64,000 nucleotides of DNA from positions 92,953 through 156,952 of the forward strand of contig NZ_WUQJ01000023.1 in assembly GCF_011074955.1 (NCBI RefSeq), read 5' to 3'. Numbering within the stretch: the first letter of the stretch is position 1; the number at the start of each line of letters is the position of its first letter. A model generated the notes under the pieces. It was not told where the DNA came from. It searched no databases and saw nothing but the letters and a program-made list of their open reading frames with translations. The translations under genes were made by a program, and so were the position numbers. The DNA is from Marinobacter caseinilyticus. Its GTDB lineage: Bacteria > Pseudomonadota > Gammaproteobacteria > Pseudomonadales > Oleiphilaceae. Below, in pieces: positions 46,308 to 55,660 of this stretch.

Positions 46308-47953
46308 TGCGCAATTTCGTCTTTGGCCTGCTTGCGTAGAACGAAGCGTTGAATCTTGCCGCTCGGTGTTTTCGGCAGTTGCTCAACAAATTCGATTTCC
46401 CGCGGGTAGGCGTGGGTCGACAGCCGACGGCGAACCAGCGTCTGCAGCTCCTCCTTCAAGGCGTTCTCATCCACCGGCTCCTGACCGGAGCGAATCACTA
46501 CATAGGCCTTGATGATGGAGCCACGCTTCTCGTCGGGTTTGGCGACCACACCGGATTCGGCCACCGCACTGTGTTCCAGCAAGGTACTCTCCACATCCGC
46601 AGGCCCAACCCGGTAGCCGGCCGTGGTGATGATGTCATCGTCGCGACCACTGAAAGAGAAGCTGCCATCGCCATGACAGATGGCCATGTCGCCGGTGAGG
46701 TAATAGCCGTTCACAAACGGGTCTTTCTCCCCCCAGGTGTAGCCGTCAAAATGGAACAGCGGCGACGCTTTTACGTCCACCGCCAACTGGCCCACTTCGC
46801 CCTGACCCACCTCTTCGTTCTGCTCGTTCAACGCAACGACACGGTGGCCGGGTGAGGAGTAACCCATGGCTCCCTGGCGCTTCAGGTGTGACAGGCCGTG
46901 GAAATTGCAGCAGGTCATGCCGGTTTCGGTCTGACCGTAGTGGTCCAGCACCGGGCAATGGTGGCGGCGCTCAACCCAGTTGGTCACCTCCGGGTTCAGC
47001 GGCTCACCGGCACTGCTGGCGACCCGCAAGCCAAGCACTTCGCCTTCCGGCAACACGTCATCGTTGGCTTTCAACAGGCGGTACGCGGTCGGTGCCGCCG
47101 CCAGATTGGTGATCTTGTACTTGCGGATCATGTTGTAAGTGCTCTCCGGGGTGAACGCGCCCGGATTAAAGTGCGTGGCGTGGCCCATCATCAGCGGGCC
47201 AATCACCGCGTAATACAGACCATAAGCCCAACCCGGGTCGGCCACGTTCCAGAACACGTCGTCGTCCCGCAGGTCGATGGCGTACTTCATATACACGTAA
47301 AACGCCAGCAGAGCCTTGGCCGGCACCGCAACGCCTTTGGCCTTGCCCACGGTGCCGGAGGTAAACATCTGCAGGAACGGGTCGGCGCCGGTAATCATCA
47401 CTGGTTCAAACTGATCCGACTGCTGCGCCAGCACGGCCTTGAAATCGGACACATCGCTGCCGGTGTCGGCGGCGTCAACACACAGCGCCGGCGGGCAGCT
47501 GGCTACCTCATCCAGCTTGGGGAAATTGGTGGCGTCGGTGACGACCAGGCGGGTGCTGGCGCGTTCGAGGCGGTATTCGATCGCACCGGAACCAAACGCC
47601 GTGAACAGGGGTTGATAGACCGCACCGGCGCGCAACGTGCCGGCGATCACGATCAGCAATTCCGGGCCCCGGGGCAGCAAACCGGCAACGCGATGGCCTT
47701 TGCCAATACCCTGGGAGGCCAGATAGTTGGCAAAGCGCGCGGCGGCGGCCTGCAGTTCAGCAAAGGTCAGCTTACCGGCGCCGCCATCAGGTTTCTCCCA
47801 GTACAGAGCCACCCGCGCAGGGTCGGCCGCCCATTTGTCACAGATCTCGGTACAGACGTTCAGACCGGTGCTCAGGCGCCCCTCCAGAATGTCGGCTTCC
47901 AGGGCAGCGGGATCGAAGTTGTCGTAGACGGATGTGTATTCCGGGAGGCTCAT
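46304..47953 (-). CDS. AMP-binding acyl-CoA synthetase (acetyl-CoA synthetase-like)
   Basis: A 549-residue ANL-superfamily ligase. FTSGTVGKAKGVAVP is the P-loop region, VADPGWAYGLYY and HYGQTETGMTC are substrate-pocket and adenine motifs, and PSGKIQRFVLR at the end has the catalytic lysine. It resembles medium-chain and acetyl-CoA synthetase-like ligases. A LiuR-like palindrome lies 61-78 bases upstream, and the divergent operon codes for branched-chain 2-oxoacid dehydrogenase. Activation of a branched short-chain acid, such as isobutyrate or 2-methylbutyrate, is plausible but unproven. Confidence 0.9.
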   Translation of the reverse strand: MSLPEYTSVYDNFDPAALEADILEGRLSTGLNVCTEICDKWAADPARVALYWEKPDGGAGKLTFAELQAAAARFANYLASQGIGKGHRVAGLLPRGPELLIVIAGTLRAGAVYQPLFTAFGSGAIEYRLERASTRLVVTDATNFPKLDEVASCPPALCVDAADTGSDVSDFKAVLAQQSDQFEPVMITGADPFLQMFTSGTVGKAKGVAVPAKALLAFYVYMKYAIDLRDDDVFWNVADPGWAYGLYYAVIGPLMMGHATHFNPGAFTPESTYNMIRKYKITNLAAAPTAYRLLKANDDVLPEGEVLGLRVASSAGEPLNPEVTNWVERRHHCPVLDHYGQTETGMTCCNFHGLSHLKRQGAMGYSSPGHRVVALNEQNEEVGQGEVGQLAVDVKASPLFHFDGYTWGEKDPFVNGYYLTGDMAICHGDGSFSFSGRDDDIITTAGYRVGPADVESTLLEHSAVAESGVVAKPDEKRGSIIKAYVVIRSGQEPVDENALKEELQTLVRRRLSTHAYPREIEFVEQLPKTPSGKIQRFVLRKQAKDEIAQ

Positions 47954-48013
47954 GTCCGATTCCTTTTATTGTTGTGATTCAGATTGCATGCTCAATGTGT
48001 ATCACAGGGTCTT

Positions 48014-48031
48014 GTTTACGTAAAGGTAAAC
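48014..48031. promoter_or_regulatory. LiuR-like operator before the acyl-CoA ligase operon
   Basis: GTTTACGTAAAGGTAAAC contains the same perfect palindrome TTTACGTAAA as the liuR promoter. It is 61 bases upstream of the ligase start, on the side of the divergent region nearest to that gene. Confidence 0.7.
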
Positions 48032-48235
48032 TTTAGGGGTAACGCCCGCGCCCAAAACCCTGGCGCAACGCCGTTAAAACCGACCGCAAGACCTGTGTCA
48101 GAAAGGCCCTGCGGAAAACACCGGCCCGGCAGGCGGTCGCCATTGCTGACACGACCGTGTTCGTCTGCCTGTGGCACTGTGGCGGCCCTTCCAGGGAGTT
48201 TAGCACCAATTTTTTTACCCTGTCCCCCAGCCTCA

Positions 48236-48252
48236 TTTTACGTTAACGTAAT
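48236..48252. promoter_or_regulatory. LiuR-like operator before the 2-oxoacid dehydrogenase operon
   Basis: TTTTACGTTAACGTAAT, with a perfect 14-base palindrome TTACGTTAACGTAA. It is 120 bases before the E1-alpha start. A TATACT hexamer (48302-48307) between site and gene could be the -10 box, but the -35 is unclear. Confidence 0.65.
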
Positions 48253-48371
48253 GCCCCAGTTTGGCCCCACCGGGATTCACATCAGGTTCCGGCAGGTTGG
48301 CTATACTGAAACCAACGATACCCCCACAAGGGGTATTTTGTTCCTCAGGCCATTACCCCAGGAAGAGGATT

Positions 48372-49559
48372 ATGTCGACAACAACAAAGTCCGGCGTTAG
48401 CCATACGCCGAAATTTACCGACGGTGCGGAGTTCCGGATTCCCACCTTTAAGATGCTCAAGCAGGACGGCAAGCTCTACAAGGGCGTAAAAGAGCCGGAC
48501 CTTGATCGCGAAAAGGCCTTGCGCATCTACCGGGCAATGATTACCACCCGGGTACTCGATGAACGCATGCTGGCCGCCCAGCGCCAGGGCCGTTTGAGCT
48601 TTTACATGCAATGCACCGGGGAGGAAGCTGCCGTCATCGGCAGTACCGCCGCCCTGGACGACGCCGATATGATCATGGCGCAATACCGTGAGCAGGGCGC
48701 CCTCGCCTATCGCGGCTTTACCATCGACGAGTTCATGAACCAGCTGTTCGGCAACGAACTGGACTACGGCAAGGGTCGCCAGATGCCGATCCACTATGGT
48801 TCCAGCAAGCTCAACTACATGACCATTTCGTCACCGCTCGCCACCCAGATACCCCAGGCCACCGGCTATGCCTATGGCCAGAAACTGGCCGGCGACGGCC
48901 ACTGCACCATTGTCTATTTTGGCGAAGGCGCGGCTTCGGAGGGCGATTTCCACGCCGCCCTGAATATGGCCACCGTGCATCGGGTGCCGGTCATCTTCCT
49001 GTGCCGCAATAACGGCTACGCGATTTCCACCCCCGCGACCGAACAATTCGCCGCCGACGGTGTCGCCCCCCGCGCCTATGGCTACAAAATGGATGTGATC
49101 CGGGTCGACGGCAACGACATTCTGGCCGTCCACGAAGCCACCCGCGCGGCCCGCCGCATGGCGGTGGAAGAAAACCGCCCGGTGCTGATCGAGGCCATGA
49201 GCTACCGGCTGGCGGCGCATTCTTCATCGGACGACCCCTCGGGCTATCGCAGCAAGGACGAAGAAGCGGTCTGGCGCGAAAAAGACCCGATTCTGCGCAT
49301 GCGGCATTGGCTGGAACACCGCCAGTGGTGGAGCGAAGACGAGGAGAAGCACCTGCAGGAAACCTTGCGCCGCGAGGTGCTGGAGACCATGAAGCGCGCC
49401 GAAAAGCGTCCACCGCCGCCACTGGAAAGCCTGGTCACCGATGTTTACGACACCGTGCCGCCGGCGCTGCAGGCGCAGTTCGAAAAACTGAAGGTGCATA
49501 TCCGCAAGTACCCGGAGGCGTACCCCAAGAGCGCCAGCCACGCCAAGGGAGGGTCATGA
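48372..49559 (+). CDS. bkdA1: 2-oxoisovalerate dehydrogenase E1 component, alpha subunit
   Basis: A 395-residue thiamine-diphosphate E1 alpha subunit. [19 protein letters not shown], the thiamine-binding [17 protein letters not shown], and the phosphorylation-loop-like [20 protein letters not shown] are clear. The SHSTSDD-type loop is the same region phosphorylated in mitochondrial BCKDH; here it reads [12 protein letters not shown]. It decarboxylates the 2-oxoacids of Val, Leu and Ile. The internal ATG was chosen for AGAGG and because homology begins there. Confidence 0.94.
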   Translation: MSTTTKSGVSHTPKFTDGAEFRIPTFKMLKQDGKLYKGVKEPDLDREKALRIYRAMITTRVLDERMLAAQRQGRLSFYMQCTGEEAAVIGSTAALDDADMIMAQYREQGALAYRGFTIDEFMNQLFGNELDYGKGRQMPIHYGSSKLNYMTISSPLATQIPQATGYAYGQKLAGDGHCTIVYFGEGAASEGDFHAALNMATVHRVPVIFLCRNNGYAISTPATEQFAADGVAPRAYGYKMDVIRVDGNDILAVHEATRAARRMAVEENRPVLIEAMSYRLAAHSSSDDPSGYRSKDEEAVWREKDPILRMRHWLEHRQWWSEDEEKHLQETLRREVLETMKRAEKRPPPPLESLVTDVYDTVPPALQAQFEKLKVHIRKYPEAYPKSASHAKGGS

Positions 49560-49560
49560 C

Positions 49561-50538
49561 ATGGCTAAGATGAATATGCTACAGGCCATCAACGACGCCC
49601 TCGACACGGCCATGGCGGCCAATGACCGGGTGCTCTGCTTCGGTGAGGATGTGGGTGTTTTCGGTGGCGTGTTCCGAGCCACCAGCAACCTGCAACAGAA
49701 GTACGGCAAATCCCGCTGTTTCAACACGCCACTGGTCGAACAGGGCATCATCGGCTTTGCCAATGGCCTCGCGGCCCAGGGTTCAGTGCCGGTCGCGGAG
49801 ATCCAGTTTGCCGATTACATCTTTCCCGCCTTTGACCAGATCGTGAACGAGTCGGCCAAGTTCCGTTACCGCTCCGGCAACCTGTTCGATGTCGGTCGGT
49901 TAACCATTCGCGCGCCCTACGGCGGCGGCATTGCCGGCGGGCTCTACCACTCGCAGTCACCGGAAGCCTATTTTGCCCACACACCGGGGCTGAAGATCGT
50001 GGTGCCACGCAATCCGCACCAGGCCAAAGGCTTGCTGCTGGGCGCCATCCACGACCCGAACCCAACGTTGTTCTTTGAGCCCAAACGACTGTATCGCGCG
50101 TCCGTTGGCGACGTACCGGAAGGCGATTACCAGTTGCCGCTGGGCGAGGCTGAAATCCTCAAGGAAGGCACCGATGTGACCTTGCTGGGCTGGGGTGCGC
50201 AAATGGAAGTGATCGAACAGGCAGTCGAAATGGCTGAAAAAGATGGCATTTCCTGCGAAATAATCGATCTTCGCACCATTCTGCCCTGGGACGCGGACAC
50301 CGTTGCCAGCTCCGTCTTCAAGACCGGCCGGCTGGTGGTCACACACGAAGCGCCGCTGACCGGCGGGTTTGCCGGCGAAATCGCCGCCACCATACAGGAG
50401 CGTTGCTTTCTGTACCTGGAATCCCCCATCGCCCGGGTGACTGGCCTGGATACCCCTTTCCCGCTGGTGCTGGAAAAGGAACATCTACCCAATCATCTGA
50501 AAGTGTATGACGCCATCAAAGCCAGCGTCGATTTCTAG
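49561..50538 (+). CDS. bkdA2: 2-oxoisovalerate dehydrogenase E1 component, beta subunit
   Basis: A 325-residue E1 beta subunit with transketolase pyrimidine-binding and C-terminal domains. [48 protein letters not shown] and [22 protein letters not shown] are characteristic of branched-chain rather than pyruvate E1. GGGAGGG lies before the start, one base after the E1-alpha stop. Confidence 0.95.
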   Translation: MAKMNMLQAINDALDTAMAANDRVLCFGEDVGVFGGVFRATSNLQQKYGKSRCFNTPLVEQGIIGFANGLAAQGSVPVAEIQFADYIFPAFDQIVNESAKFRYRSGNLFDVGRLTIRAPYGGGIAGGLYHSQSPEAYFAHTPGLKIVVPRNPHQAKGLLLGAIHDPNPTLFFEPKRLYRASVGDVPEGDYQLPLGEAEILKEGTDVTLLGWGAQMEVIEQAVEMAEKDGISCEIIDLRTILPWDADTVASSVFKTGRLVVTHEAPLTGGFAGEIAATIQERCFLYLESPIARVTGLDTPFPLVLEKEHLPNHLKVYDAIKASVDF

Positions 50539-50564
50539 GTCGATATCAGGACAGGAGAACAACT

Positions 50565-52172
50565 ATGAGTGATTTTATTCTGCCCGATATCGGCGAAGGT
50601 ATCGTGGAGTGCGAGTTGGTGAAGTGGCTGGTCAGCGAGGGCGACCTGATCGAGGAAGACCAGCCGGTAGCGGAGGTCATGACCGACAAGGCACTGGTGG
50701 AAATTCCGGCGCCCTATAAAGGCCGGGTTACCCGCCTCTACCACCGGGAAGGCGACATCGCCAAGGTGCACGCGCCGCTGTTTGCGCTGGTGGACGAGAG
50801 CGGCAAGGCGCACGACAACAGTGACAAAAACCCTACGGATGCAGCAACGCCCCGGTCGCCCGTGCCCGACACCGGCCCTCAAACCGAGGCGGTCGTGACC
50901 GGCGACAACGTCACCGAGGATTTCATTTTGCCGGATATCGGCGAAGGCATTGTCGAATGTGAGGTGGTGGAGTGGCGTGTCGCGGAGGGCGACGACATTG
51001 AGGAAGACCAGCCGGTGGTCGATGTCATGACCGACAAGGCCGTGGTTGAGATCACCGCGCCCAAGGCCGGCCGGGTCTCCCGCTTGTACTGCAAGAAGCA
51101 GGAGATTGCCCGGGTGCACGCACCGCTGTTTGCGTTTGTGCCCCGTGACCGCGAGACCCCAGCCGACACGGGTTCCCAGGCCGAGGTGGCTTCACAGGCG
51201 CCCTCCGCCCCGGCACCGGACCGGCCACCAGCCCCGGCCAAATCGACCGGCGGCAATCGACAACGCATCCCGGCCAGTCCGGCGGTCAGGCGGCTGGTGC
51301 GGGAACACAACCTGCAGTTGGCCGACATTGCCGGGTCAGGCAAGGATGGCCGGGTGCTGAAAGCCGACATCCTGGCTCACCTGGATCAGCCTGCAAAAGC
51401 CACCACGGCTGAACCCAGGGCCGAGGGGCAGGCTCAGGCCAGACCCCGTCGCGGCACAGCCGACCAGGAGGTGCGGGTCGAGCCGATCAAGGGCATGCAG
51501 GCGGTGATGGCGAAACGCATGGTGGCGTCGGCAACCACCATCCCGCACTTTATTTACAGCGAGGACATCGATGTCACCGCCCTGCAGGCTCTGCGACAGC
51601 AGCTGAAACCCGAAGCCGAGGCACGGGGTTCGCGACTGACGCTGATGCCGTTCATCATGAAAGCGATGGCGCTGGCGGTGAAAGACTTCCCGATCCTGAA
51701 CAGCCAGGTCAACGAGGCGGTCACCGAGATCCGCTACCAGCCCCAATGCAACATCGGCATGGCGGTGGACAGCAAGGCAGGCCTGATCGTGCCCAACGTC
51801 AAAGATGTCGGACAACTGACCCTGCTGGAAATCGCCGATGAAGTTGCACGCCTGACCTCGGCCGCCCGTGAGGGCCGGGTGAATCAGGCCGACCTCAAGG
51901 GTGGCACCATCACCATCTCGAACATTGGCGCGCTCGGTGGCACCTACGCGGCACCGATCATCAATGCCCCCGAGGTGGCCATTGTGGCACTGGGCCGCAC
52001 CCAACGCCTGCCACGCTTCGACGCCAGTGGCCAGGTGGTGGAAAAAGCGATCATGACGGTCAGCTGGGCGGGCGATCATCGCATTATTGATGGCGGCACC
52101 ATTGCGCGCTTCTGCAACTGCTGGAAAGGCTACCTGGAATCACCGCAGTCGATGCTGCTGCATTTGGGTTAA
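50565..52172 (+). CDS. bkdB: Branched-chain 2-oxoacid dehydrogenase E2 with two lipoyl domains
   Basis: A 535-residue dihydrolipoyl acyltransferase. Two lipoyl domains carry MTDKALVEI (lysine about 41) and MTDKAVVEI (lysine about 157), joined by Pro/Ala-rich linkers. A peripheral-subunit-binding domain follows (RIPASPAVRRLVREHN, about 233-270). The catalytic domain ends with HRIIDGG (histidine about 505). Most branched-chain E2 proteins have one lipoyl domain, so the duplication is of note. No E3 (dihydrolipoamide dehydrogenase) gene follows; E3 is presumably shared from elsewhere. Confidence 0.94.
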   Translation: MSDFILPDIGEGIVECELVKWLVSEGDLIEEDQPVAEVMTDKALVEIPAPYKGRVTRLYHREGDIAKVHAPLFALVDESGKAHDNSDKNPTDAATPRSPVPDTGPQTEAVVTGDNVTEDFILPDIGEGIVECEVVEWRVAEGDDIEEDQPVVDVMTDKAVVEITAPKAGRVSRLYCKKQEIARVHAPLFAFVPRDRETPADTGSQAEVASQAPSAPAPDRPPAPAKSTGGNRQRIPASPAVRRLVREHNLQLADIAGSGKDGRVLKADILAHLDQPAKATTAEPRAEGQAQARPRRGTADQEVRVEPIKGMQAVMAKRMVASATTIPHFIYSEDIDVTALQALRQQLKPEAEARGSRLTLMPFIMKAMALAVKDFPILNSQVNEAVTEIRYQPQCNIGMAVDSKAGLIVPNVKDVGQLTLLEIADEVARLTSAAREGRVNQADLKGGTITISNIGALGGTYAAPIINAPEVAIVALGRTQRLPRFDASGQVVEKAIMTVSWAGDHRIIDGGTIARFCNCWKGYLESPQSMLLHLG

Positions 52173-52181
52173 GCTTTCACC

Positions 52182-54032
52182 ATGGCGCAACCAAACCAGT
52201 CCCAGCTACAGCAGTTTTACATCCCGGAAGAGCAGTCGATTTACCTGCTCAGTCACGACGATGCCAAGAAGCTCAAGGACTGGGTGGCGCTGTGCGCCAC
52301 CCAACTCCGGCAGTTGGGTTACCAGGACATCGAGATGATCGGCAAGGGCGCATACGGCTTCGTCTTCGCCGGCCGGCTGGAACTGGAAGGCGTCCGTGAT
52401 CTTGAGCATGTGTTCAAGTTCACTCGCGTCAACCTGCCACAACACCTGCAGGACCGCCTCGAGGATGAGGCCTTCATCTTGCAACAGGTCGAGCACCCCC
52501 GGGTGCCGCGCCTGATTTCCTATCAGCGGGCCCGCAATCAGCCGATTCTGGTGATGGAGCGGGCCGCCGGTATTAACCTGGAAGAAGTCTCACTACAGGA
52601 GGGGCGCTTGCCGCCCAGGCTGGTGGTGCGCATCGCCGACCAGTTGGCGGACATCCTGCGCAACCTGCGACGCGAGGCTGGGCCGGCGGGACGGCCCATC
52701 GTGCACGGCGATATCAAGCCCTCGAACCTGGTGTTTGATGCCGAGCACGAAACCATTGCGCTGATCGACTGGGGCTCGTCGGTGTTTGCACAGCTGGATG
52801 AAAACCAGCAGTTCGTTACCGCAAACGTCATGGAGCTGATGTCGGACAACCTGCAGCAGACCAACGCCCGACTGGGCGACGTCTATTTCATTGGCGACGA
52901 GCAGTTGTACGGCGGCCTGTCGTCGCCACGGTTTGACGAACAGGGCGCGGCCGGCACCCTCTATGCCCTGGCCTCGGGGCAGTCGTGCCGGTTCGGCCAC
53001 CGGGCCATTCCGGCCACGTCACTGGGGCTGCCGATGGAATTTGCCCGGATGCTGGACGCCATGCTTGACCCCGACCCGATCAAACGCCAACGGGCCGGAG
53101 ACTATTATCTGAAAGAAATGCCACGCATCGCCCGCACGGTGATGGTCGACCTGCCCGAACCTGCGGTGGCGCCGCTGGTGCCGGTCTGGGTGCGGCCGTC
53201 ACCGCGCGAGATCGACACCGTGGTGTACAGCTCACGCAAATCGTTCCTGCGCCAGGAAGGCGCGCCGGAAACCCTCAATGACGTCAACGACGTCCAGCTT
53301 GACCGTTACTACAAGAACTTCATGCAGGGCATGGGCGAAACCGAGAAGGCGTTCCTGGCGTCGGTGAGCCGGCTCGGACGCTACCCGGTGGAAGGTGGCC
53401 TGGCGGTGCGCTGGGAGACCGATGGCGTCTACGTGGACACCTCGCTGAACCTCTACGACCCCAGCCTCAAGACCGCCTTTGTGACGGCGGTGAACAACAT
53501 GGTCAACCTGGCGCAGGCGATTTACCGTCAAGGCATTTTCAAAAGCTGCCTGTTTAATGCCCGCGACACCCTCCACATTGACCGCGAAGGCCCGGACCAG
53601 CCGTTCATACTGGCGCCGGAGATGCGCCTGCCTTACCAGGTGAGCGCGGCACCGGAGGTGGAAGACCGCTCACGGGTGCATTCCTATTTTGAAGACGGCC
53701 CGGACCCGGAAGAGTTTCTGGTGCTGCCCAAGGCCATCATCACTGCACTGGAAGCCCTGAACACCATTCACCACACCGGCATGATCATCTTCGAGGCACT
53801 GCCCCGCCACCTCAAGATTCACAGCCACTACCGCCTGCTGGACCCGGACCGGGAAGAGGAGTTCTGCCGTCGCCTCGACGAGATCCTCGCCGCGGTCGGG
53901 CACATCGAGGGCCTCGGGGTTTCCGGTTTCATGAAGATGCCGTACAAGGACACCCGGTTCTTCCCCCACATCGAGCATTTGCCTGAGCGTTATTATCCCC
54001 GCAACCCCAGGCAGGATGACACCACCCGCTGA
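52182..54032 (+). CDS. Hanks-type Ser/Thr protein kinase-like protein linked to the 2-oxoacid dehydrogenase operon
   Basis: A 616-residue protein starting nine bases after the E2 stop. The kinase domain (about 45-320) has the glycine loop IGKGAYGFVFAG (about 52), the ATP lysine in VFKFTRV (about 78), hinge ILVMERAAG, catalytic loop HGDIKPSN (about 174) and metal site LIDWGSS (about 195, DWG for DFG). All catalytic residues seem present. The C-terminal 290 residues (LGRYPVEGGLAVRWETDGVYVD, then GHIEGLGVSGFMKMPYKD) are unrecognised. There is no membrane segment. Position suggests control of the dehydrogenase complex, but this is inference. Ribosome site is weak, so translation may be coupled to E2. 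Confidence 0.85.
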   Translation: MAQPNQSQLQQFYIPEEQSIYLLSHDDAKKLKDWVALCATQLRQLGYQDIEMIGKGAYGFVFAGRLELEGVRDLEHVFKFTRVNLPQHLQDRLEDEAFILQQVEHPRVPRLISYQRARNQPILVMERAAGINLEEVSLQEGRLPPRLVVRIADQLADILRNLRREAGPAGRPIVHGDIKPSNLVFDAEHETIALIDWGSSVFAQLDENQQFVTANVMELMSDNLQQTNARLGDVYFIGDEQLYGGLSSPRFDEQGAAGTLYALASGQSCRFGHRAIPATSLGLPMEFARMLDAMLDPDPIKRQRAGDYYLKEMPRIARTVMVDLPEPAVAPLVPVWVRPSPREIDTVVYSSRKSFLRQEGAPETLNDVNDVQLDRYYKNFMQGMGETEKAFLASVSRLGRYPVEGGLAVRWETDGVYVDTSLNLYDPSLKTAFVTAVNNMVNLAQAIYRQGIFKSCLFNARDTLHIDREGPDQPFILAPEMRLPYQVSAAPEVEDRSRVHSYFEDGPDPEEFLVLPKAIITALEALNTIHHTGMIIFEALPRHLKIHSHYRLLDPDREEEFCRRLDEILAAVGHIEGLGVSGFMKMPYKDTRFFPHIEHLPERYYPRNPRQDDTTR

Positions 54033-54196
54033 CTTCTGGCAGGCCTGCGCCAGACCACTGCGGTGATCGCACTGTCCCTTGCCGAAGCCGGTCGGCCAGC
54101 AACACCTGAACCCGGATTCAAAGCACCTTGCGCGGGTTGCACCCAATCCCGCTTTTAACTCCGATGCGTGGCGCTGTAATGCCTGAAAACGGGCAG

Positions 54197-54226
54197 ATCA
54201 CCGATGAACACCGATGAACACCGATG
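54197..54226. repeat. Three short tandem repeats
   Basis: The 10-base unit CACCGATGAA occurs three times (last copy altered at the end). It precedes the transporter remnant and may mark the deletion or rearrangement point. Confidence 0.5.
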
Positions 54227-54239
54227 CCTATACCGCAAC

Positions 54240-54415
54240 AATAAACTTGTGATTTCCATCTGCATCATCCTGAGCATCTATGGCGGCGGCTTTGCCACTG
54301 TACCGTCGTACCTGGCGGACAACTTCGGCACTGAAATGGTTGGCGCTATCCATGGCCGCCTGTTAGCCGCCTGGTCCGCTGCCGGCCTGGTGGGTCCGGT
54401 GATTATTTCACGGTT
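54240..54415 (+). pseudogene. Remnant of an OFA-family (oxalate/formate) MFS transporter
   Basis: A short frame reads IYGGGFATVPSYLADNFGT followed by VGAIHGRLLAAWSAAGLVGP, which matches the eleventh and twelfth membrane-segment region of OFA-family antiporters. The rest of the about 400-residue protein is missing on both sides. The frame then runs into unrelated sequence antisense to the regulator gene. It is next to the formate dehydrogenase locus, where OFA transporters often occur, so a formate or oxalate carrier was probably lost. Confidence 0.7.
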
Positions 54416-54470
54416 TCGTCAAGTTCAGGTCAAAGGCGCCACTCAAGGGCTCAGCGATAGGGAACAACCT

Positions 54471-55568
54471 TCAGGCGCGCCGGACTGGCGCCCGATGATC
54501 GTCGGCCAACAGCTCCGCAAAGGTGCAGATCTCGCCACACCGGTCCGGCGCATAACCGGGCAGCTTGTCGATGGCATCGATGAACTCGGCCGACCGCATC
54601 AGGTCCAGCAACGGGTGCAGTTTGTCTTGTCTCAGCAGGTCCTGGTGACAGACCAGCAGGTAGTGTTCGGTGGCAAGGTTGATAAAGTCGAGGCCAAATT
54701 GTCGGGCGGCCGCTTCCACACCGAAACCGGTGTCCGCCATACCGGCGGCAACATAGGCGGCGACGGCGGTATGGGTGAACTCCTCGCGTTCGGCGCCGTG
54801 GATCTGGCCTTCTGAGATGCCACGATCCTTGAGCAGCAGGTTAAACAAAATCCGGGTGCCGGAATGACGGTCGCGGTTGATAAAACGAGTCTCCGGCAGG
54901 GTCAGATCTTTCAGACCCGCGACGGTGGATTGGCTGTTGTGACGAATCATCAGGCCCTGTTCGCGGGTGACGAAGCGAATCACCCTGAGATCGTGTGATT
55001 CCAGCTGGCGGCGGTACAGATCCATGACCTGCGCGGCCAACCGGGGGCAGTCAGGCAGATGAAAACTGGCCAGGTCACAGTCACCACGGCCAAGCGCATT
55101 GAGGGCGTCTTCCGGGTTGCAGTACTGCAGATTCAGGTCCACCCGGTCAGAAAAATCGGGCAACAGCGCCACGGCGTAACCGTGGCTGGCATGCAAACGA
55201 AGTATCGGGTGCGACCCGGCAAACAGCTGCTGGAGTTGATTGCTCAGCTCCAAGGCCATGCTGTCGATCTGGGGGCCGAGTCGGGCCTTCACCCGCTGCT
55301 CCGACCAGAGCAGCTTGTCGCCCAGGGGCGACAAGCGGGTCCCGTGGCCTTTGCGCATCAGGACCAGGGGCATGCCAAAAAAATCGGCGCCGCGGTTGAG
55401 CAAATTCCAGGCGTGGCGATAGGAAATGCCCGCCGCATTGGCGGCAGTGGTGAGCTTGCCGGACTCGCTGATGCTTTTGAGCAGCCGGAACAGCACCGGA
55501 TCAAAAAGTTCACCGTCGTCCGACCGGAACACCCAGGCGGGTGAAATGCTGAGCTTCTTCTTATGCAT
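54471..55568 (-). CDS. ModE-like regulator with substrate-binding domain, formate dehydrogenase-linked
   Basis: A 365-residue regulator. Residues about 20-90 (LFRLLKSISESGKLTTAANAAGISYRHAWNLL) form a ModE/LysR-type helix-turn-helix. From about 120 a periplasmic-binding-protein-like domain follows (LRLHASHGYAVALLPDF, then TRFINRDRHSGTRILFNLLL). Proteins of this build commonly sit divergent to fds operons and respond to molybdate-related or formate signals. It is divergent from fdsG with 92 bases between starts, so it is the likely regulator. Confidence 0.87.
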   Translation of the reverse strand: MHKKKLSISPAWVFRSDDGELFDPVLFRLLKSISESGKLTTAANAAGISYRHAWNLLNRGADFFGMPLVLMRKGHGTRLSPLGDKLLWSEQRVKARLGPQIDSMALELSNQLQQLFAGSHPILRLHASHGYAVALLPDFSDRVDLNLQYCNPEDALNALGRGDCDLASFHLPDCPRLAAQVMDLYRRQLESHDLRVIRFVTREQGLMIRHNSQSTVAGLKDLTLPETRFINRDRHSGTRILFNLLLKDRGISEGQIHGAEREEFTHTAVAAYVAAGMADTGFGVEAAARQFGLDFINLATEHYLLVCHQDLLRQDKLHPLLDLMRSAEFIDAIDKLPGYAPDRCGEICTFAELLADDHRAPVRRA

Positions 55569-55618
55569 AATGCTTCATATTTATCGGCAGTAGACGAAGT
55601 GATAGTTTCAATATAGTG

Positions 55619-55640
55619 GGTTTATCCCCACGGTAAAACC
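55619..55640. promoter_or_regulatory. Palindrome in the fds promoter region
   Basis: An imperfect dyad: GGTTTATCC, four bases (CCAC), then GGTAAAACC. It lies 21 bases before fdsG, just after a TATAGT -10-like hexamer (55612-55617). Position over the transcription start suggests an operator for the divergent ModE-like regulator. Confidence 0.45.
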
Positions 55641-55660
55641 AGTAACAATTAAGAACGGTC

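Noticed and set aside
54204-54815. A 203-codon frame as an intact gene
   Set aside because: Only about 50 codons resemble a transporter; the rest is antisense to the regulator gene, so it is a remnant, not a functional gene.
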